A stretch of 16,851 nucleotides of DNA from Chroococcidiopsidaceae cyanobacterium CP_BM_RX_35 (GCA_019242465.1 JAFAVL010000839.1:1-16851); one strand, 5' to 3'; positions 1 to 7,334 are shown, counted from the stretch's first letter. Numbers and translations: made by a program. Notes: a model not told the origin generated them from the sequence alone.

Positions 1-1111
1 TGAACTTGCCAAGTAATCTGGTAATTGTCACCCTGGTGGTCGAGCAAGCATCGGCAAGATCTTGATGCGTCAGACGCACGCTCAGACGAATTCCCTGCGC
101 TACAGGTTGACCAACTTCTTGTTTTAATAGTTGTAGAAGCTGGTAAAAGCGGTCTTTCACATGTCGCTGCCCTGATATGGCTAACAGAGATTCTGTTTGT
201 TGTAACCGCTGATTAATTTTAGGTAAAAGAGTTTGGGCAAGCTGTGGATAAGCTTCCAAATCTGTTAGAGAGAAACATACTAACTGAGCTTCTGAAAGAG
301 CTGTAGCTTGATAGGTTTGTAACGCAGTCAAATCAGAGCCAAAAGGCATCCCTGGTCCAGCTAATCCTACCAGCACCTCTTCTCCCTTTTCACTCATTGT
401 GCTCAGTTTGACAATGCCTTGGCAGACTTGCCAAATAGTTTTAGGTTTCAGAGGAATTAATTCTCCCTTTAAGTAAACATGTCTGGGCAGCTCTTGGCTA
501 AAGTTAGATTCATTCTTGTCTGCTGCTACTTGCTTCTGTTTTTTGGTTGTGGACTCGCGTATGTGAATGTGTAGAGCTACCGATTTTTCTTCCCAGCTAT
601 TAACAGTCGCTATTATCATAGTGGCATCGAAAGAATTACCCTGGCGCGGAGCAAGGCGTACATTCAACTCCTGTTCCCGCTGCTTTTGTTGCTGTAGCCA
701 GGTCAATTGCAGATGAAAGAGCTGCCGCTCTGGTTCAGCCACGAAGACAGCTATTGGTTTACCAAACAAAAATTGCGGCGGTACATTGAGTAGTTTTGCC
801 GCAGCATTGTTAGCTTCTATAACCGTTCCATGTTTATCAGTCATCAGGTAAGCTGCTGATGCAAACTGAAACAAATCCTGGTAACGTTGGCGTTCCGCTG
901 TCAATGACGCTTGTGCAGATGCTAATTCTTCGTTTTGTAGCAGCAGTTCCTCTATAGCAATCTGTAGTTCTTCCGAAGCAGTTCCAAGTTCCTTGAACAC
1001 TATTGGCAGCAATTCCGGTTGCAGTTGAGCTGAGGCATCAACGCCGCGATACAAAGTATCCAAGCGCTTGTGCATTACCTGTATTTGCTGCGTAAATATG
1101 TCAACGTTCAC
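1..1111 (-). CDS. PAS domain fused to Crp/Fnr-type transcriptional regulator (partial, C-terminus beyond window)
   Basis: The reverse strand is open from a GTG at 1111 to the left edge (370 residues, no stop), so the gene is cut by the window. A GGGGGAAGAAG stretch just before the GTG serves as ribosome binding site. An in-frame ATG at 1075 is the alternative start. Order: helical, probably coiled-coil segment rich in Glu/Leu (about 40-75); PAS domain (about 76-185; RYQDLFQFASAAYLMTD, then EANNAAAKLLNV); charged linker (about 186-207); Crp-like beta-roll (about 208-290); dimer helix; winged helix with LTHQDLADACSTTRVTITR (347-365). In the beta-roll the Gly-Glu...Arg-Ser signature that holds cAMP is absent (GSDLTALQTYQATA instead), so cAMP binding is unlikely. 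Inferred role: a DNA-binding regulator whose input comes from the PAS domain. The domain calls are firm; the ligand and targets are unknown. Confidence 0.85.
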   Translation of the reverse strand, partial: MNVDIFTQQIQVMHKRLDTLYRGVDASAQLQPELLPIVFKELGTASEELQIAIEELLLQNEELASAQASLTAERQRYQDLFQFASAAYLMTDKHGTVIEANNAAAKLLNVPPQFLFGKPIAVFVAEPERQLFHLQLTWLQQQKQREQELNVRLAPRQGNSFDATMIIATVNSWEEKSVALHIHIRESTTKKQKQVAADKNESNFSQELPRHVYLKGELIPLKPKTIWQVCQGIVKLSTMSEKGEEVLVGLAGPGMPFGSDLTALQTYQATALSEAQLVCFSLTDLEAYPQLAQTLLPKINQRLQQTESLLAISGQRHVKDRFYQLLQLLKQEVGQPVAQGIRLSVRLTHQDLADACSTTRVTITRLLGKF

Positions 1112-1210
1112 CTTCTTCCCCCAATAATTACCAGCTCACAAGTTAAACATAGAGGATCTTTGTCTCAAGCCACACCGACCAGTCTATAGATCTTGCTCTC
1201 AGCCTAACGT

Positions 1211-1261
1211 CATACTTTTACAAACTTTGTACTGTTAAAAACAAAGTTATCTGAAAGTATG
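1211..1261. repeat. Nested inverted repeat (possible hairpin) between two minus-strand genes
   Basis: Outer arms CATACTTT (1211-1218) and AAAGTATG (1254-1261) are perfect complements. Inner arms AACTTTGT (1223-1230) and ACAAAGTT (1241-1248) are also perfect. They are separated by 4 and 5 unpaired bases and a 10-base loop (1231-1240). It lies 3' of the 97-residue gene and upstream of the PAS-Crp gene, both on the minus strand. No T-run follows it on the minus strand, so it is not a classical intrinsic terminator. It could be a 3' end-stabilising hairpin, an operator for the regulator, or a small palindromic element. Confidence 0.6.
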
Positions 1262-1301
1262 TTTATGCCAATAATTTCTAAATTTTAACTGCAAGCTAGA
1301 T

Positions 1302-1595
1302 CTAATAGGGTTGGTTTCGCTTAGCAGACGTTAGAGTAGGCAATGACGGGCGGGAAGACGACGGTGGCAGGTAGTGTTGTACGATAGGTTTGTTAGGAGG
1401 GGTATGGCGTTGATTGACAATCCACCATCGCAGTCCAATCGCTAAGCCTACAGTCCCTAATCCAAACGCCAGCAAAGACCAGTGGTTATCCAAACCACCA
1501 ATTGCCGCATCAACAATCCCGGCTGTCATTAAAAAGCTAGGTAATGGCTCTCTTCGGTAAGCTGATTTCAAAAATCGAGGCAATGCAGCGTTCAT
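1302..1595 (-). CDS. Small membrane protein of unknown function (97 residues)
   Basis: I do not recognise a named family. The protein starts with a basic segment (MNAALPRFLKSAYRREP). A hydrophobic stretch follows at about 19-57 (from LPSFLMTAGIVDAAIGG through LLAFGLGTVGLAIGLRWWIV), long enough for one or two membrane helices. The tail (about 60-97) is polar and rich in Pro, Ser, Thr and basic residues. The ATG at 1595 is the only good start, and its ribosome binding site is weak. The composition suggests a real small inner-membrane or thylakoid protein. Neighbours (hli on the same strand, a PAS-Crp regulator downstream) give no clear functional hint. Confidence 0.6.
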   Translation of the reverse strand: MNAALPRFLKSAYRREPLPSFLMTAGIVDAAIGGLDNHWSLLAFGLGTVGLAIGLRWWIVNQRHTPPNKPIVQHYLPPSSSRPSLPTLTSAKRNQPY

Positions 1596-1707
1596 GACAA
1601 TCTGTTTAGTTTCGGTTCAGCTGTTATCTCAGGCTATTTCTGATCTTAAAACCTATATTCAACCGAGAGGCTGCTTTCTTGTCCGATGACGAGCCTCCCC
1701 ATCTAAT

Positions 1708-1878
1708 TTATCTAAGACCCAACCAAGCAAGTACGCCTTGACCAGTGACAACTTCAATAATTACCATCAGTATAAAGCCAATCATCGCGGCTCTACCATT
1801 TAACCGCTCAGCGTATTCATTAAAACCAAACTTTGGTTCCTCCAACTTAGGAGTAGTTGTGGGCTGTGGTTGTGTCAT
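1708..1878 (-). CDS. hli: High-light-inducible protein (Hli/Scp, one-helix chlorophyll-binding protein)
   Basis: A 56-residue reading frame too short for usual ORF cut-offs. After a polar N-terminus rich in Thr, Pro and Gln (1-16) comes [19 protein letters not shown] (17-35). This carries the chlorophyll-binding signature of the light-harvesting superfamily: [10 protein letters not shown], with the Glu and Asn that ligate chlorophyll. The single transmembrane helix runs to about 44 and the end is [12 protein letters not shown]. An AAAGAGG ribosome binding site lies about 11 bases before the ATG. Hli proteins sit in the thylakoid membrane. They bind chlorophyll and carotenoid and protect photosystem assembly and chlorophyll recycling under high light. 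A GTTACAAA-centred palindrome about 40 bases upstream resembles the HLR1 box used by RpaB at hli promoters. The identification is strong; which Hli paralogue it is cannot be told. Confidence 0.93.
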   Translation of the reverse strand: MTQPQPTTTPKLEEPKFGFNEYAERLNGRAAMIGFILMVIIEVVTGQGVLAWLGLR

Positions 1879-1917
1879 TACTTGGGCAACCTCTTTTGAG
1901 CAAGCATGATTCTAATG

Positions 1918-1934
1918 AGTTACAAATTGTAACT
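1918..1934. promoter_or_regulatory. 17-bp palindrome resembling an HLR1 (RpaB) box between hli and ald
   Basis: AGTTACAA-A-TTGTAACT is a perfect palindrome about 40 bp upstream of the hli ATG and 91 bp upstream of the ald ATG. Read on the plus strand, GTTACAAA-TT-GTAACTAT matches the HLR1 form, two (G/T)TTACA(A/T)(A/T) units two bases apart: 8/8 for the first unit and 6/8 for the second. On the hli strand a TAGAAT hexamer (-10-like) follows closely. HLR1 is the established site of the high-light regulator RpaB at hli genes. That it works here is inference. Confidence 0.5.
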
Positions 1935-2024
1935 ATTACTATATACATTGTAGGGGAGTAACGGAAGTAAGGGTCCTTTCTCTAAGTCAGCTTAAGCTAG
2001 AGACAGAAGTCTAAAGAGGTGGCG

Positions 2025-3116
2025 ATGGACATTGGCGTACCTAAAGAAACCAAGGATCAGGAGTTTCGCGTTGGGCTGAGTCCGAGTAGCGTTCGGGTGC
2101 TAAGCGAGAGTCGTCACGCCGTGTTTGTTGAAGCAGGAGCTGGGGCTGGAGCTGGGTTTAAAGATGATGACTATCAACAGGCTGGGGCACAGATTGTTAG
2201 CCAACCAGAAGCTGTCTGGAATCGGGAATTGGTTGTCAAAGTTAAAGAGCCACTGCAACCAGAGTACAAGTTTCTACAGAAGGGGCAGTTGTTGTTTACT
2301 TACCTACATCTAGCAGCTGACCGAGCCTTAACTGAACACTTGCTCGATTGTGGCGTCACAGCAGTTGCCTACGAGACTGTAGAACAAGATGGCAGCAATA
2401 GACTTCCCCTATTGACACCCATGAGCATCATAGCTGGTCGCTTAGCGGTACAATTTGGAGCTAGGTTTTTAGAGTGGCAGCAAGGGGGGCGGGGTGTCCT
2501 GTTAGGCGGTGTGCCTGGGGTCAGACCAGGCAAAGTTGCAATTTTAGGTGGCGGCGTCGTCGGCACAGAAGCAGCTCGCATTGCTGTTGGCATGGGGGCC
2601 GCAGTGCAAATTCTAGACGTTAGTATTGAGCGCTTATCCTACCTAGAGACTTTGTTCGGTTCTAGAGTTGAACTCCTCTACAGTAACTCCGCCCAAATTG
2701 AAGCTGTCGTACCAGCAGCAGATCTCCTAATCGGAGCAGTTTTAGTTTTAGGGCGCAAGGCACCTGTCCTCGTGCCACAGCAATTAGTGAGCAGAATGTG
2801 TCCTGGTTCTGTGATCGTCGATGTTGCTGTTGATCAAGGTGGTTGTGTAGAGACAATGCATCCCACTTCTCACACTCATCCCACATACATCGAGGCAGGC
2901 GTTGTCCATTATGGGGTTCCCAACATGCCAGGAGCTGTACCCTGGACAGCAACACAGGCACTCAACAACAGTACCCTACCTTACGTACTGCAACTAGCAA
3001 ACTTTGGGACAAAGGCACTGACAATTGATCCTGCATTAGCCAAAGGCGTGAACGTGCAAAACCATCGCCTAGTTCACCCCGCAGTCCAGCAAGTATTTCC
3101 TGACTTAGTTAATTAG
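2025..3116 (+). CDS. ald: Alanine dehydrogenase
   Basis: NAD-dependent L-alanine dehydrogenase, which reversibly deaminates alanine to pyruvate and ammonium in the cytosol. I chose the ATG at 2025 over the GTG at 2019. An AAAGAGG ribosome binding site (2013-2019) would overlap the GTG, and family members begin MEIGVPKE-like (here [20 protein letters not shown]). With this start the protein has 363 residues, the usual length. Visible active-site residues match the characterised enzymes: Arg15, Lys74, His95 (TYLHLA) and Asp270 (VDVAVDQGG). The Rossmann loop is [13 protein letters not shown] (172-184), with Asp198 at the end of the second strand for NAD ribose. Glu36-Gly44 is an Ala/Gly run (EAGAGAGAG). 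The gene stands alone, divergent from hli. In cyanobacteria this enzyme contributes to alanine catabolism and ammonium balance. Very confident. Confidence 0.97.
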   Translation: MDIGVPKETKDQEFRVGLSPSSVRVLSESRHAVFVEAGAGAGAGFKDDDYQQAGAQIVSQPEAVWNRELVVKVKEPLQPEYKFLQKGQLLFTYLHLAADRALTEHLLDCGVTAVAYETVEQDGSNRLPLLTPMSIIAGRLAVQFGARFLEWQQGGRGVLLGGVPGVRPGKVAILGGGVVGTEAARIAVGMGAAVQILDVSIERLSYLETLFGSRVELLYSNSAQIEAVVPAADLLIGAVLVLGRKAPVLVPQQLVSRMCPGSVIVDVAVDQGGCVETMHPTSHTHPTYIEAGVVHYGVPNMPGAVPWTATQALNNSTLPYVLQLANFGTKALTIDPALAKGVNVQNHRLVHPAVQQVFPDLVN

Positions 3117-3140
3117 AGAGTAGGGAATACTTTCTGTCTA

Positions 3141-4253
3141 TTAGGGATACAGCACCTCACCCGTATTAGAGTCAAATACAAACAACTGCTTAAGGTCTAG
3201 TTGCAGACACAGGCGAGCACCAAGACGCGGACGCACATCAGGAGTCGCCTGCACATTCAAATAAATCCTCGAACCCAGTAAACAAGCACGAATCAAAGTC
3301 TCCCGCCCCAAAGGCTCCACCACCTTCACCTCAGCAACCAACACTCCTCCCCCCTCTTCTCCTCCGCGATCTCCGCGCCTCTGCGGTTGAACAATCCCAA
3401 CATGCTCCGGGCGAATCCCCAAATCAAAACCCTGCCCCTCAAACGGGTGTAGCCTGTCCTGAAACTCCCAAGAAACAGGTAAGAATTGCTCACCCAAAGA
3501 AAACCCACTTCTTGTGTAGACAACAGGCAAAATATTCATCGCAGGATTGCCCAAGAAAGTCGCAACCATCCGGTTAGCTGGTCGAGCATAAATAGTTTGA
3601 GGGTCACCGATTTGTTGAATTCGACCTCGATCCAGCACCACAATTTGATCGGCCAAGGTCATTGCCTCTACCTGGTCGTGGGTAACATAAACAGTAGTAA
3701 TACCTAGTTGATGATGCAATTGTTTCAGTTCTGCTCGAGTATCATCTCGCAGTTGGGCATCCAAATTCGATAAAGGCTCATCAAGTAGAAATACCTGGGG
3801 TTGACGAGCGATCGCCCTACCCAAAGCCACCCGCTGTTGCTGTCCACCCGACAACTGCTTAGGTTTGCGGTCAAGTAGCTGATCGAGAGAGAGCGATCGC
3901 GCTACTGTCTCCACCCGGTTACAGATGGTTTTCGCGTCTACTCGTCGCATCTGCAATCCAAAAGCAATGTTCTCTCGCACCGTCATATGAGGATAGAGCG
4001 CATAATTCTGAAACACCATTGCCACATCCCTTTGCCGTGCTGGGACATTGTTAACCAAGAGATCGCCGATGTATAGCTTGCCATCTGTAACAGTTTCCAA
4101 ACCAGCGATTGTCCGCAGAATTGTTGATTTACCGCAACCAGAGGGACCAACTAAGACCCAAAATTGACCGTCAGGAACCTCGAAAGTAATGTTTTCAATC
4201 GCTATGACGTTGTTGAATTTTCGCTGTATGTCTTCTAGACGAACTTTTGCCAT
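3141..4253 (-). CDS. MalK/UgpC-type ABC transporter ATP-binding protein
   Basis: ATPase subunit of an importer of the carbohydrate (CUT1) type. Numbered from the ATG at 4253 (370 residues; MAKVRLEDIQRKF is the normal family start): Walker A GPSGCGKST (36-44), Q-loop Gln82, signature LSGGQQQR (134-141), Walker B VFLLDEP (154-160), switch His192. A C-terminal TOBE/regulatory domain (about 235-370) contains GIRPEHVG (279-286) and ends at VLYP. An upstream ATG pair at 4310 would add 19 residues unlike the family and is less likely. No permease or binding-protein gene lies nearby, so it is probably an orphan ATPase serving transporters encoded elsewhere, as is common in this family. The substrate cannot be deduced. 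Residues about 291-303 (QRRGDRGGEEGGG) are an insertion encoded by a dispersed repeat (3344-3388). It ends 25 bases from the converging ald stop. Confidence 0.9.
   Translation of the reverse strand: MAKVRLEDIQRKFNNVIAIENITFEVPDGQFWVLVGPSGCGKSTILRTIAGLETVTDGKLYIGDLLVNNVPARQRDVAMVFQNYALYPHMTVRENIAFGLQMRRVDAKTICNRVETVARSLSLDQLLDRKPKQLSGGQQQRVALGRAIARQPQVFLLDEPLSNLDAQLRDDTRAELKQLHHQLGITTVYVTHDQVEAMTLADQIVVLDRGRIQQIGDPQTIYARPANRMVATFLGNPAMNILPVVYTRSGFSLGEQFLPVSWEFQDRLHPFEGQGFDLGIRPEHVGIVQPQRRGDRGGEEGGGVLVAEVKVVEPLGRETLIRACLLGSRIYLNVQATPDVRPRLGARLCLQLDLKQLFVFDSNTGEVLYP
3344..3388. repeat. Dispersed short repeat embedded in the ABC ATPase gene
   Basis: The purine strand reads as a chain of units such as CGCAGAGGCGCGGAGA followed by a GGAGGAGAAGAGG run. 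I recognise this as a type of degenerate repeat widely scattered in cyanobacterial genomes (CTCTGCGCCTCTGCGGTT-like). It keeps the frame and encodes the Arg/Gly/Glu-rich stretch of the TOBE domain. That it was inserted, rather than evolved in place, is inference. Confidence 0.55.
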
Positions 4254-4426
4254 TAGAGACTTTGGGATTTTGGGTACAGTTAACTTTAAAATAAAGGTAA
4301 GCAGCATCATAAATTAAGCCTTGCTTAAAGATAATTTCACGCAAATTATCAGCGGTCATACCGATTGGCAGCTCTTAAAGTCAGTCAAACTTTGCATCCA
4401 TTTCAGCTTTAAAATACCACCAGGCG

Positions 4427-4433
4427 TATAAAT
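4427..4433 (+). promoter_or_regulatory. Possible -10 element of the lipid kinase gene
   Basis: TATAAAT lies 11 bases before the ATG at 4445, with no good -35 hexamer at the usual distance. If used, transcription would begin within a few bases of the start codon and give a nearly leaderless mRNA. That would agree with the lack of a ribosome binding site there. Confidence 0.25.
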
Positions 4434-4444
4434 CATTACGGTTT

Positions 4445-5401
4445 ATGGGTTATCGAGCGCTGCTTTTGTTGAATCCTCACGCTCGTCGAGGAGACAATCA
4501 GTTATCAAAAGTTATTGAGCAATTGCAAGCACTAGGCTTAGAGATCGTTGCCGAGTGTGCTGAAGAGCCTCAGCATTTGCCTGACCTGATCCGTCGCTAT
4601 CAACACCAGATTGACATGGTCATTGTTGGTGGTGGTGATGGCACCTTAAATGCAGCCGTTGAAGGTTTAGTTGATACCCAACTGCCCTTAGGCATCTTAC
4701 CCCTAGGTACAGCTAATGACCTGGCTCGGACCCTAGGGGTTCCGACTTGCCTTACCAAAGCCTGTAAAATCATTGCCCAAGGTCAAGTTCGGCGCATCGA
4801 TTTAGGTTGGGTGAATGGGAAGTACTTTTTCAATGTTGCTAGTCTGGGGCTGTGTGTTCAGATTACTCGCAAACTGACCAAATCAGCTAAGCGCCGCTGG
4901 GGAGCCTGGGCTTATGCTGCTACCGCACTTAAAGTGCTGCATCAAGCTCGACGTTTCAAAGCCGAGATTCGTCTCAACGGCGAATCCATTGCGGTGAAAA
5001 CGATTCAGATTGCCGTGGGCAACGGTTGTTATTACGGTTGCGGCATGAAAATCGTTAGTGATGCTGCCATAGACAGTAAAAGATTAGATCTCTACAGCCT
5101 AGAAATTCATCACTGGTGGCAGTTTCTGCCATTGATGTTTGCCATCCGACAAGGACGGCACCACAAAAAACCTGGAGTCCGCACTCTTAATGGTCAAGAA
5201 ATTGAGGTATATACCCGCAGACCTTATCCCATCAACACTGACGGTGAAATCACGACCCACACGCCTGCTAAATTCCGCGTTATCCCTGAAGCTATAGCCG
5301 TTTTTGTCCCAGGTGAAACTGATTACCCTGCAAAAGAGGCAGGGGAGCAAGGAGGGAGGGGCGCAGGGAGATATTCAAGCCAGTCATTTTCGTCCAAATA
5401 G
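4445..5401 (+). CDS. YegS/BmrU-type lipid kinase (diacylglycerol kinase catalytic domain)
   Basis: Soluble or membrane-associated kinase of the DAGK_cat superfamily, which phosphorylates diacylglycerol or related lipids to feed phosphatidate back into lipid synthesis. Visible motifs: LLLNPHARRG (7-16); the nucleotide-binding loop IVGGGDGTLNAAVEG (60-74); LPLGTANDLARTLGVP (85-100); a C-terminal beta-sandwich with VGNGCYYGCGM and DAAIDSKRLDLYSLE; and NTDGEITTHTPAKFRV near the end. The fold normally stops near VFVPGE. The last ~22 residues (KEAGEQGGRGAGRYSSQ onward) are encoded by a G-rich dispersed repeat and look like a later extension. No ribosome binding site precedes the ATG at 4445, but MGYRALLLLNP is the conserved start region. 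The lipid substrate is not shown by the sequence. It is followed 100 bases later by typA, with a palindrome between. Confidence 0.88.
   Translation: MGYRALLLLNPHARRGDNQLSKVIEQLQALGLEIVAECAEEPQHLPDLIRRYQHQIDMVIVGGGDGTLNAAVEGLVDTQLPLGILPLGTANDLARTLGVPTCLTKACKIIAQGQVRRIDLGWVNGKYFFNVASLGLCVQITRKLTKSAKRRWGAWAYAATALKVLHQARRFKAEIRLNGESIAVKTIQIAVGNGCYYGCGMKIVSDAAIDSKRLDLYSLEIHHWWQFLPLMFAIRQGRHHKKPGVRTLNGQEIEVYTRRPYPINTDGEITTHTPAKFRVIPEAIAVFVPGETDYPAKEAGEQGGRGAGRYSSQSFSSK
5336..5374. repeat. G-rich dispersed repeat forming the 3' end of the lipid kinase gene
   Basis: GAGGCAGGGGAGCAAGGAGG followed by GAGGGGCGCAGGGAG belongs to the GGGGAGCAGGGG class of low-complexity repeats frequent next to cyanobacterial stop codons. 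A similar stretch follows the lptF/G-like gene at 10805-10837. Here it is read through in frame before the stop at 5399-5401. Confidence 0.5.
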
Positions 5402-5422
5402 GCTAGAATTATTAAGGATTCT

Positions 5423-5444
5423 TTACAGGATAGCTATCCTGTAA
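5423..5444. promoter_or_regulatory. 22-bp perfect palindrome in the leader of typA
   Basis: Arms TTACAGGATAG and CTATCCTGTAA meet with no spacer, giving an uninterrupted 22-bp dyad 57 bases before the typA ATG and 22 bases after the lipid kinase stop. As RNA it would fold as a 9-bp stem with an AGCT loop. No T-run follows, so an intrinsic terminator is less likely than an operator or a 5'-leader hairpin. It does not match the LexA, NtcA or HLR1 forms I know. Confidence 0.6.
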
Positions 5445-5501
5445 TCACCCTCTCCAGATCCACAAAATCACTCCTTAGACCTCAGTCCTTGAGCCTGACT
5501 T

Positions 5502-7289
5502 ATGATCCCTATTCGCAATGTAGCTATTATTGCCCACGTCGATCACGGCAAAACTACTCTTGTTGATGCCCTGCTTAAACAATCCGGCATCTTCCGCGAA
5601 GGGGAAGAAGTCCCAGATTGTGTCATGGACTCCAACGCCCTAGAGCGGGAGCGAGGCATAACAATTCTTTCTAAGAACACAGCAGTTCACTACAAAGATA
5701 CGCTAATCAATATTGTCGATACCCCCGGACACGCGGATTTCGGCGGCGAAGTTGAGCGCGTACTAGGCATGGTAGATGGCTGCATCCTGATTGTGGATGC
5801 CAACGAAGGTCCTATGCCTCAGACACGGTTCGTACTGAAAAAAGCCCTGGAAAAAGGGTTGCGCCCAATTGTGGTCGTGAACAAAATTGACCGTCCTCAG
5901 GCAAATCCCCACGGTGCCATAGATAAGGTGTTAGATCTGTTCCTGGAACTGGGAGCCGATGACGCTCAGTGTGACTTTCCTTATTTATTCGCCTCCGGTT
6001 TAGAAGGCTATGCCAAAGACGACCTAGATGCTGAAGGGGTTGATTTGCAACCTCTATTCGAGGCGATTCTGCGCCACGTACCGCCACCTGTAGGCGATGC
6101 CGATAAGCCACTGCAACTGCAAGTCACGACTCTAGATTACTCTGAGTATGTTGGTCGGATTGTTATTGGTAAGATTCATAACGGTGTGATTCGGATGGGA
6201 CAGCAAGCTGCCCTAGTGACGGACACAGGCGAGATTGTCAAAGCCAAAATCACAAAGTTGATGGGGTTTGAAGGGCTAAAGCGAATTGAACTAGAAGAGG
6301 CATCAGCAGGCAATATTGTAGCAGTCGCTGGCTTTGCCAATGCCAATATTGGGGAGACGATTACCTGCCCGAACGAGCCACAGGCACTACCGCTGATTAA
6401 AGTGGATGAACCAACGTTGCAGATGACCTTTGCAGTTAACGATTCACCCTTTGCCGGGCAAGAAGGTACCTTTGTTACTTCACGGCAATTGCGCGATCGC
6501 TTGATGCGCGAACTAGAAACTAACGTTGCCCTAAGGGTAGAAGAAACAGATTCCCCAGATAAATTGTTGGTTTCTGGTCGAGGCGAATTACATCTGGGCA
6601 TCTTGATTGAAACCATGCGACGCGAAGGTTATGAATTTCAGGTATCTCAGCCGCAGGTGATCTATCGAGAAGTGAATAGTCAGCCTTGCGAACCTTACGA
6701 ATACCTGGTGCTGGATGTCCCTGAAGATGGAGTAGGCAGCTGCATCGAGCGATTGGGGCAACGTCGCGGCGAAATGCAGGATATGCAGGTAGGTGGCAAT
6801 GGACGCACTCAGTTAGATTTTGTGATTCCCGCCCGTGGACTGGTTGGTTTTCGCGGTGAATTTATGCGCCTGACTCGTGGTGATGGCATCATGAACCATA
6901 GCTTCCTAGACTACCGCCCACTCAGTGGAGAGATTGAGGCCCGGCGTAACGGAGTCTTAATTTCTTTTGAAGAAGGCGTTGCTACTTTCTACGCGATGAA
7001 GAATGCTGAGGATAGAGGTGTATTCTTTATCACCCCTTCTACTAAGGTATATAAGGGTATGATTGTCGGAGAACACAATCGTCCCCAAGATCTGGAACTC
7101 AACGTCTGTAAAACCAAACAGCTAACCAACCACCGAGCATCCGGCGGTGAAGAACTGGTGCAGTTGCAGGCACCAGTCGATATGAGCTTGGAGCGGGCTT
7201 TAGAGTATATTGGACCAGATGAATTGGTAGAAGTGACTCCTAAGTCGATCCGGCTGCGGAAACTGATGAAGAAACTGGCTAAGCGCTAA
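5502..7289 (+). CDS. typA: Translational GTPase TypA/BipA
   Basis: Ribosome-binding GTPase of the EF-G/LepA class, acting on 30S/70S ribosomes in assembly and translation under cold and other stress. G1 AHVDHGKTT (11-19), switch I RGIT (51-54), G3 DTPGHAD (73-79), G4 NKID (127-130). These are followed by the beta-barrel domain II, two alpha/beta domains with [18 protein letters not shown], and the TypA-specific C-terminal domain ([47 protein letters not shown], ending [15 protein letters not shown]). The 595-residue length is normal. The ATG at 5502 matches the family start ([18 protein letters not shown]), although the ribosome binding site is weak. It has a 100-base leader with a 22-bp palindrome upstream and a 15-bp-stem hairpin right after the stop, so it is probably its own transcription unit. 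Confidence 0.98.
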   Translation: MIPIRNVAIIAHVDHGKTTLVDALLKQSGIFREGEEVPDCVMDSNALERERGITILSKNTAVHYKDTLINIVDTPGHADFGGEVERVLGMVDGCILIVDANEGPMPQTRFVLKKALEKGLRPIVVVNKIDRPQANPHGAIDKVLDLFLELGADDAQCDFPYLFASGLEGYAKDDLDAEGVDLQPLFEAILRHVPPPVGDADKPLQLQVTTLDYSEYVGRIVIGKIHNGVIRMGQQAALVTDTGEIVKAKITKLMGFEGLKRIELEEASAGNIVAVAGFANANIGETITCPNEPQALPLIKVDEPTLQMTFAVNDSPFAGQEGTFVTSRQLRDRLMRELETNVALRVEETDSPDKLLVSGRGELHLGILIETMRREGYEFQVSQPQVIYREVNSQPCEPYEYLVLDVPEDGVGSCIERLGQRRGEMQDMQVGGNGRTQLDFVIPARGLVGFRGEFMRLTRGDGIMNHSFLDYRPLSGEIEARRNGVLISFEEGVATFYAMKNAEDRGVFFITPSTKVYKGMIVGEHNRPQDLELNVCKTKQLTNHRASGGEELVQLQAPVDMSLERALEYIGPDELVEVTPKSIRLRKLMKKLAKR

Positions 7290-7291
7290 GT

Positions 7292-7334
7292 TTAGGTGTG
7301 AAGTATGAAAGGTAAAATTATACTTCACACCTAA
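7292..7334 (+). terminator. Long perfect hairpin just after typA
   Basis: Arms TTAGGTGTGAAGTAT (7292-7306) and ATACTTCACACCTAA (7320-7334) are perfect 15-bp complements around a 13-base A-rich loop, starting two bases after the typA stop. There is no T-run after it, so it may stop transcription inefficiently, protect the 3' end, or be a copy of a TTCATAC/TTCACAC-type palindromic repeat. Confidence 0.6.

Noticed and set aside
25..216. Plus-strand reading frame of 63 codons at the left edge
   Set aside because: It lies antisense to the C-terminal winged-helix part of the PAS-Crp gene, whose protein-like sequence clearly explains the region.
1989..1998. AGCTTAAGCT palindrome in the ald leader
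   Set aside because: Only ten bases of common sequence; too short to separate from chance.
2369..2961. Minus-strand frames inside ald
   Set aside because: They are antisense shadows of the well-conserved alanine dehydrogenase, with no start signals and no protein-like composition.
3344..3388. CRISPR-like or tandem protein repeat in the ABC ATPase
   Set aside because: There are no regularly spaced direct repeats with unique spacers; it is a single low-complexity repeat tract.
4314..4328. TTAAGC-CTT-GCTTAA inverted repeat between the ABC ATPase and lipid kinase genes
   Set aside because: Six-base AT-rich arms with a tight loop and no supporting signal; not enough for a terminator or operator call.
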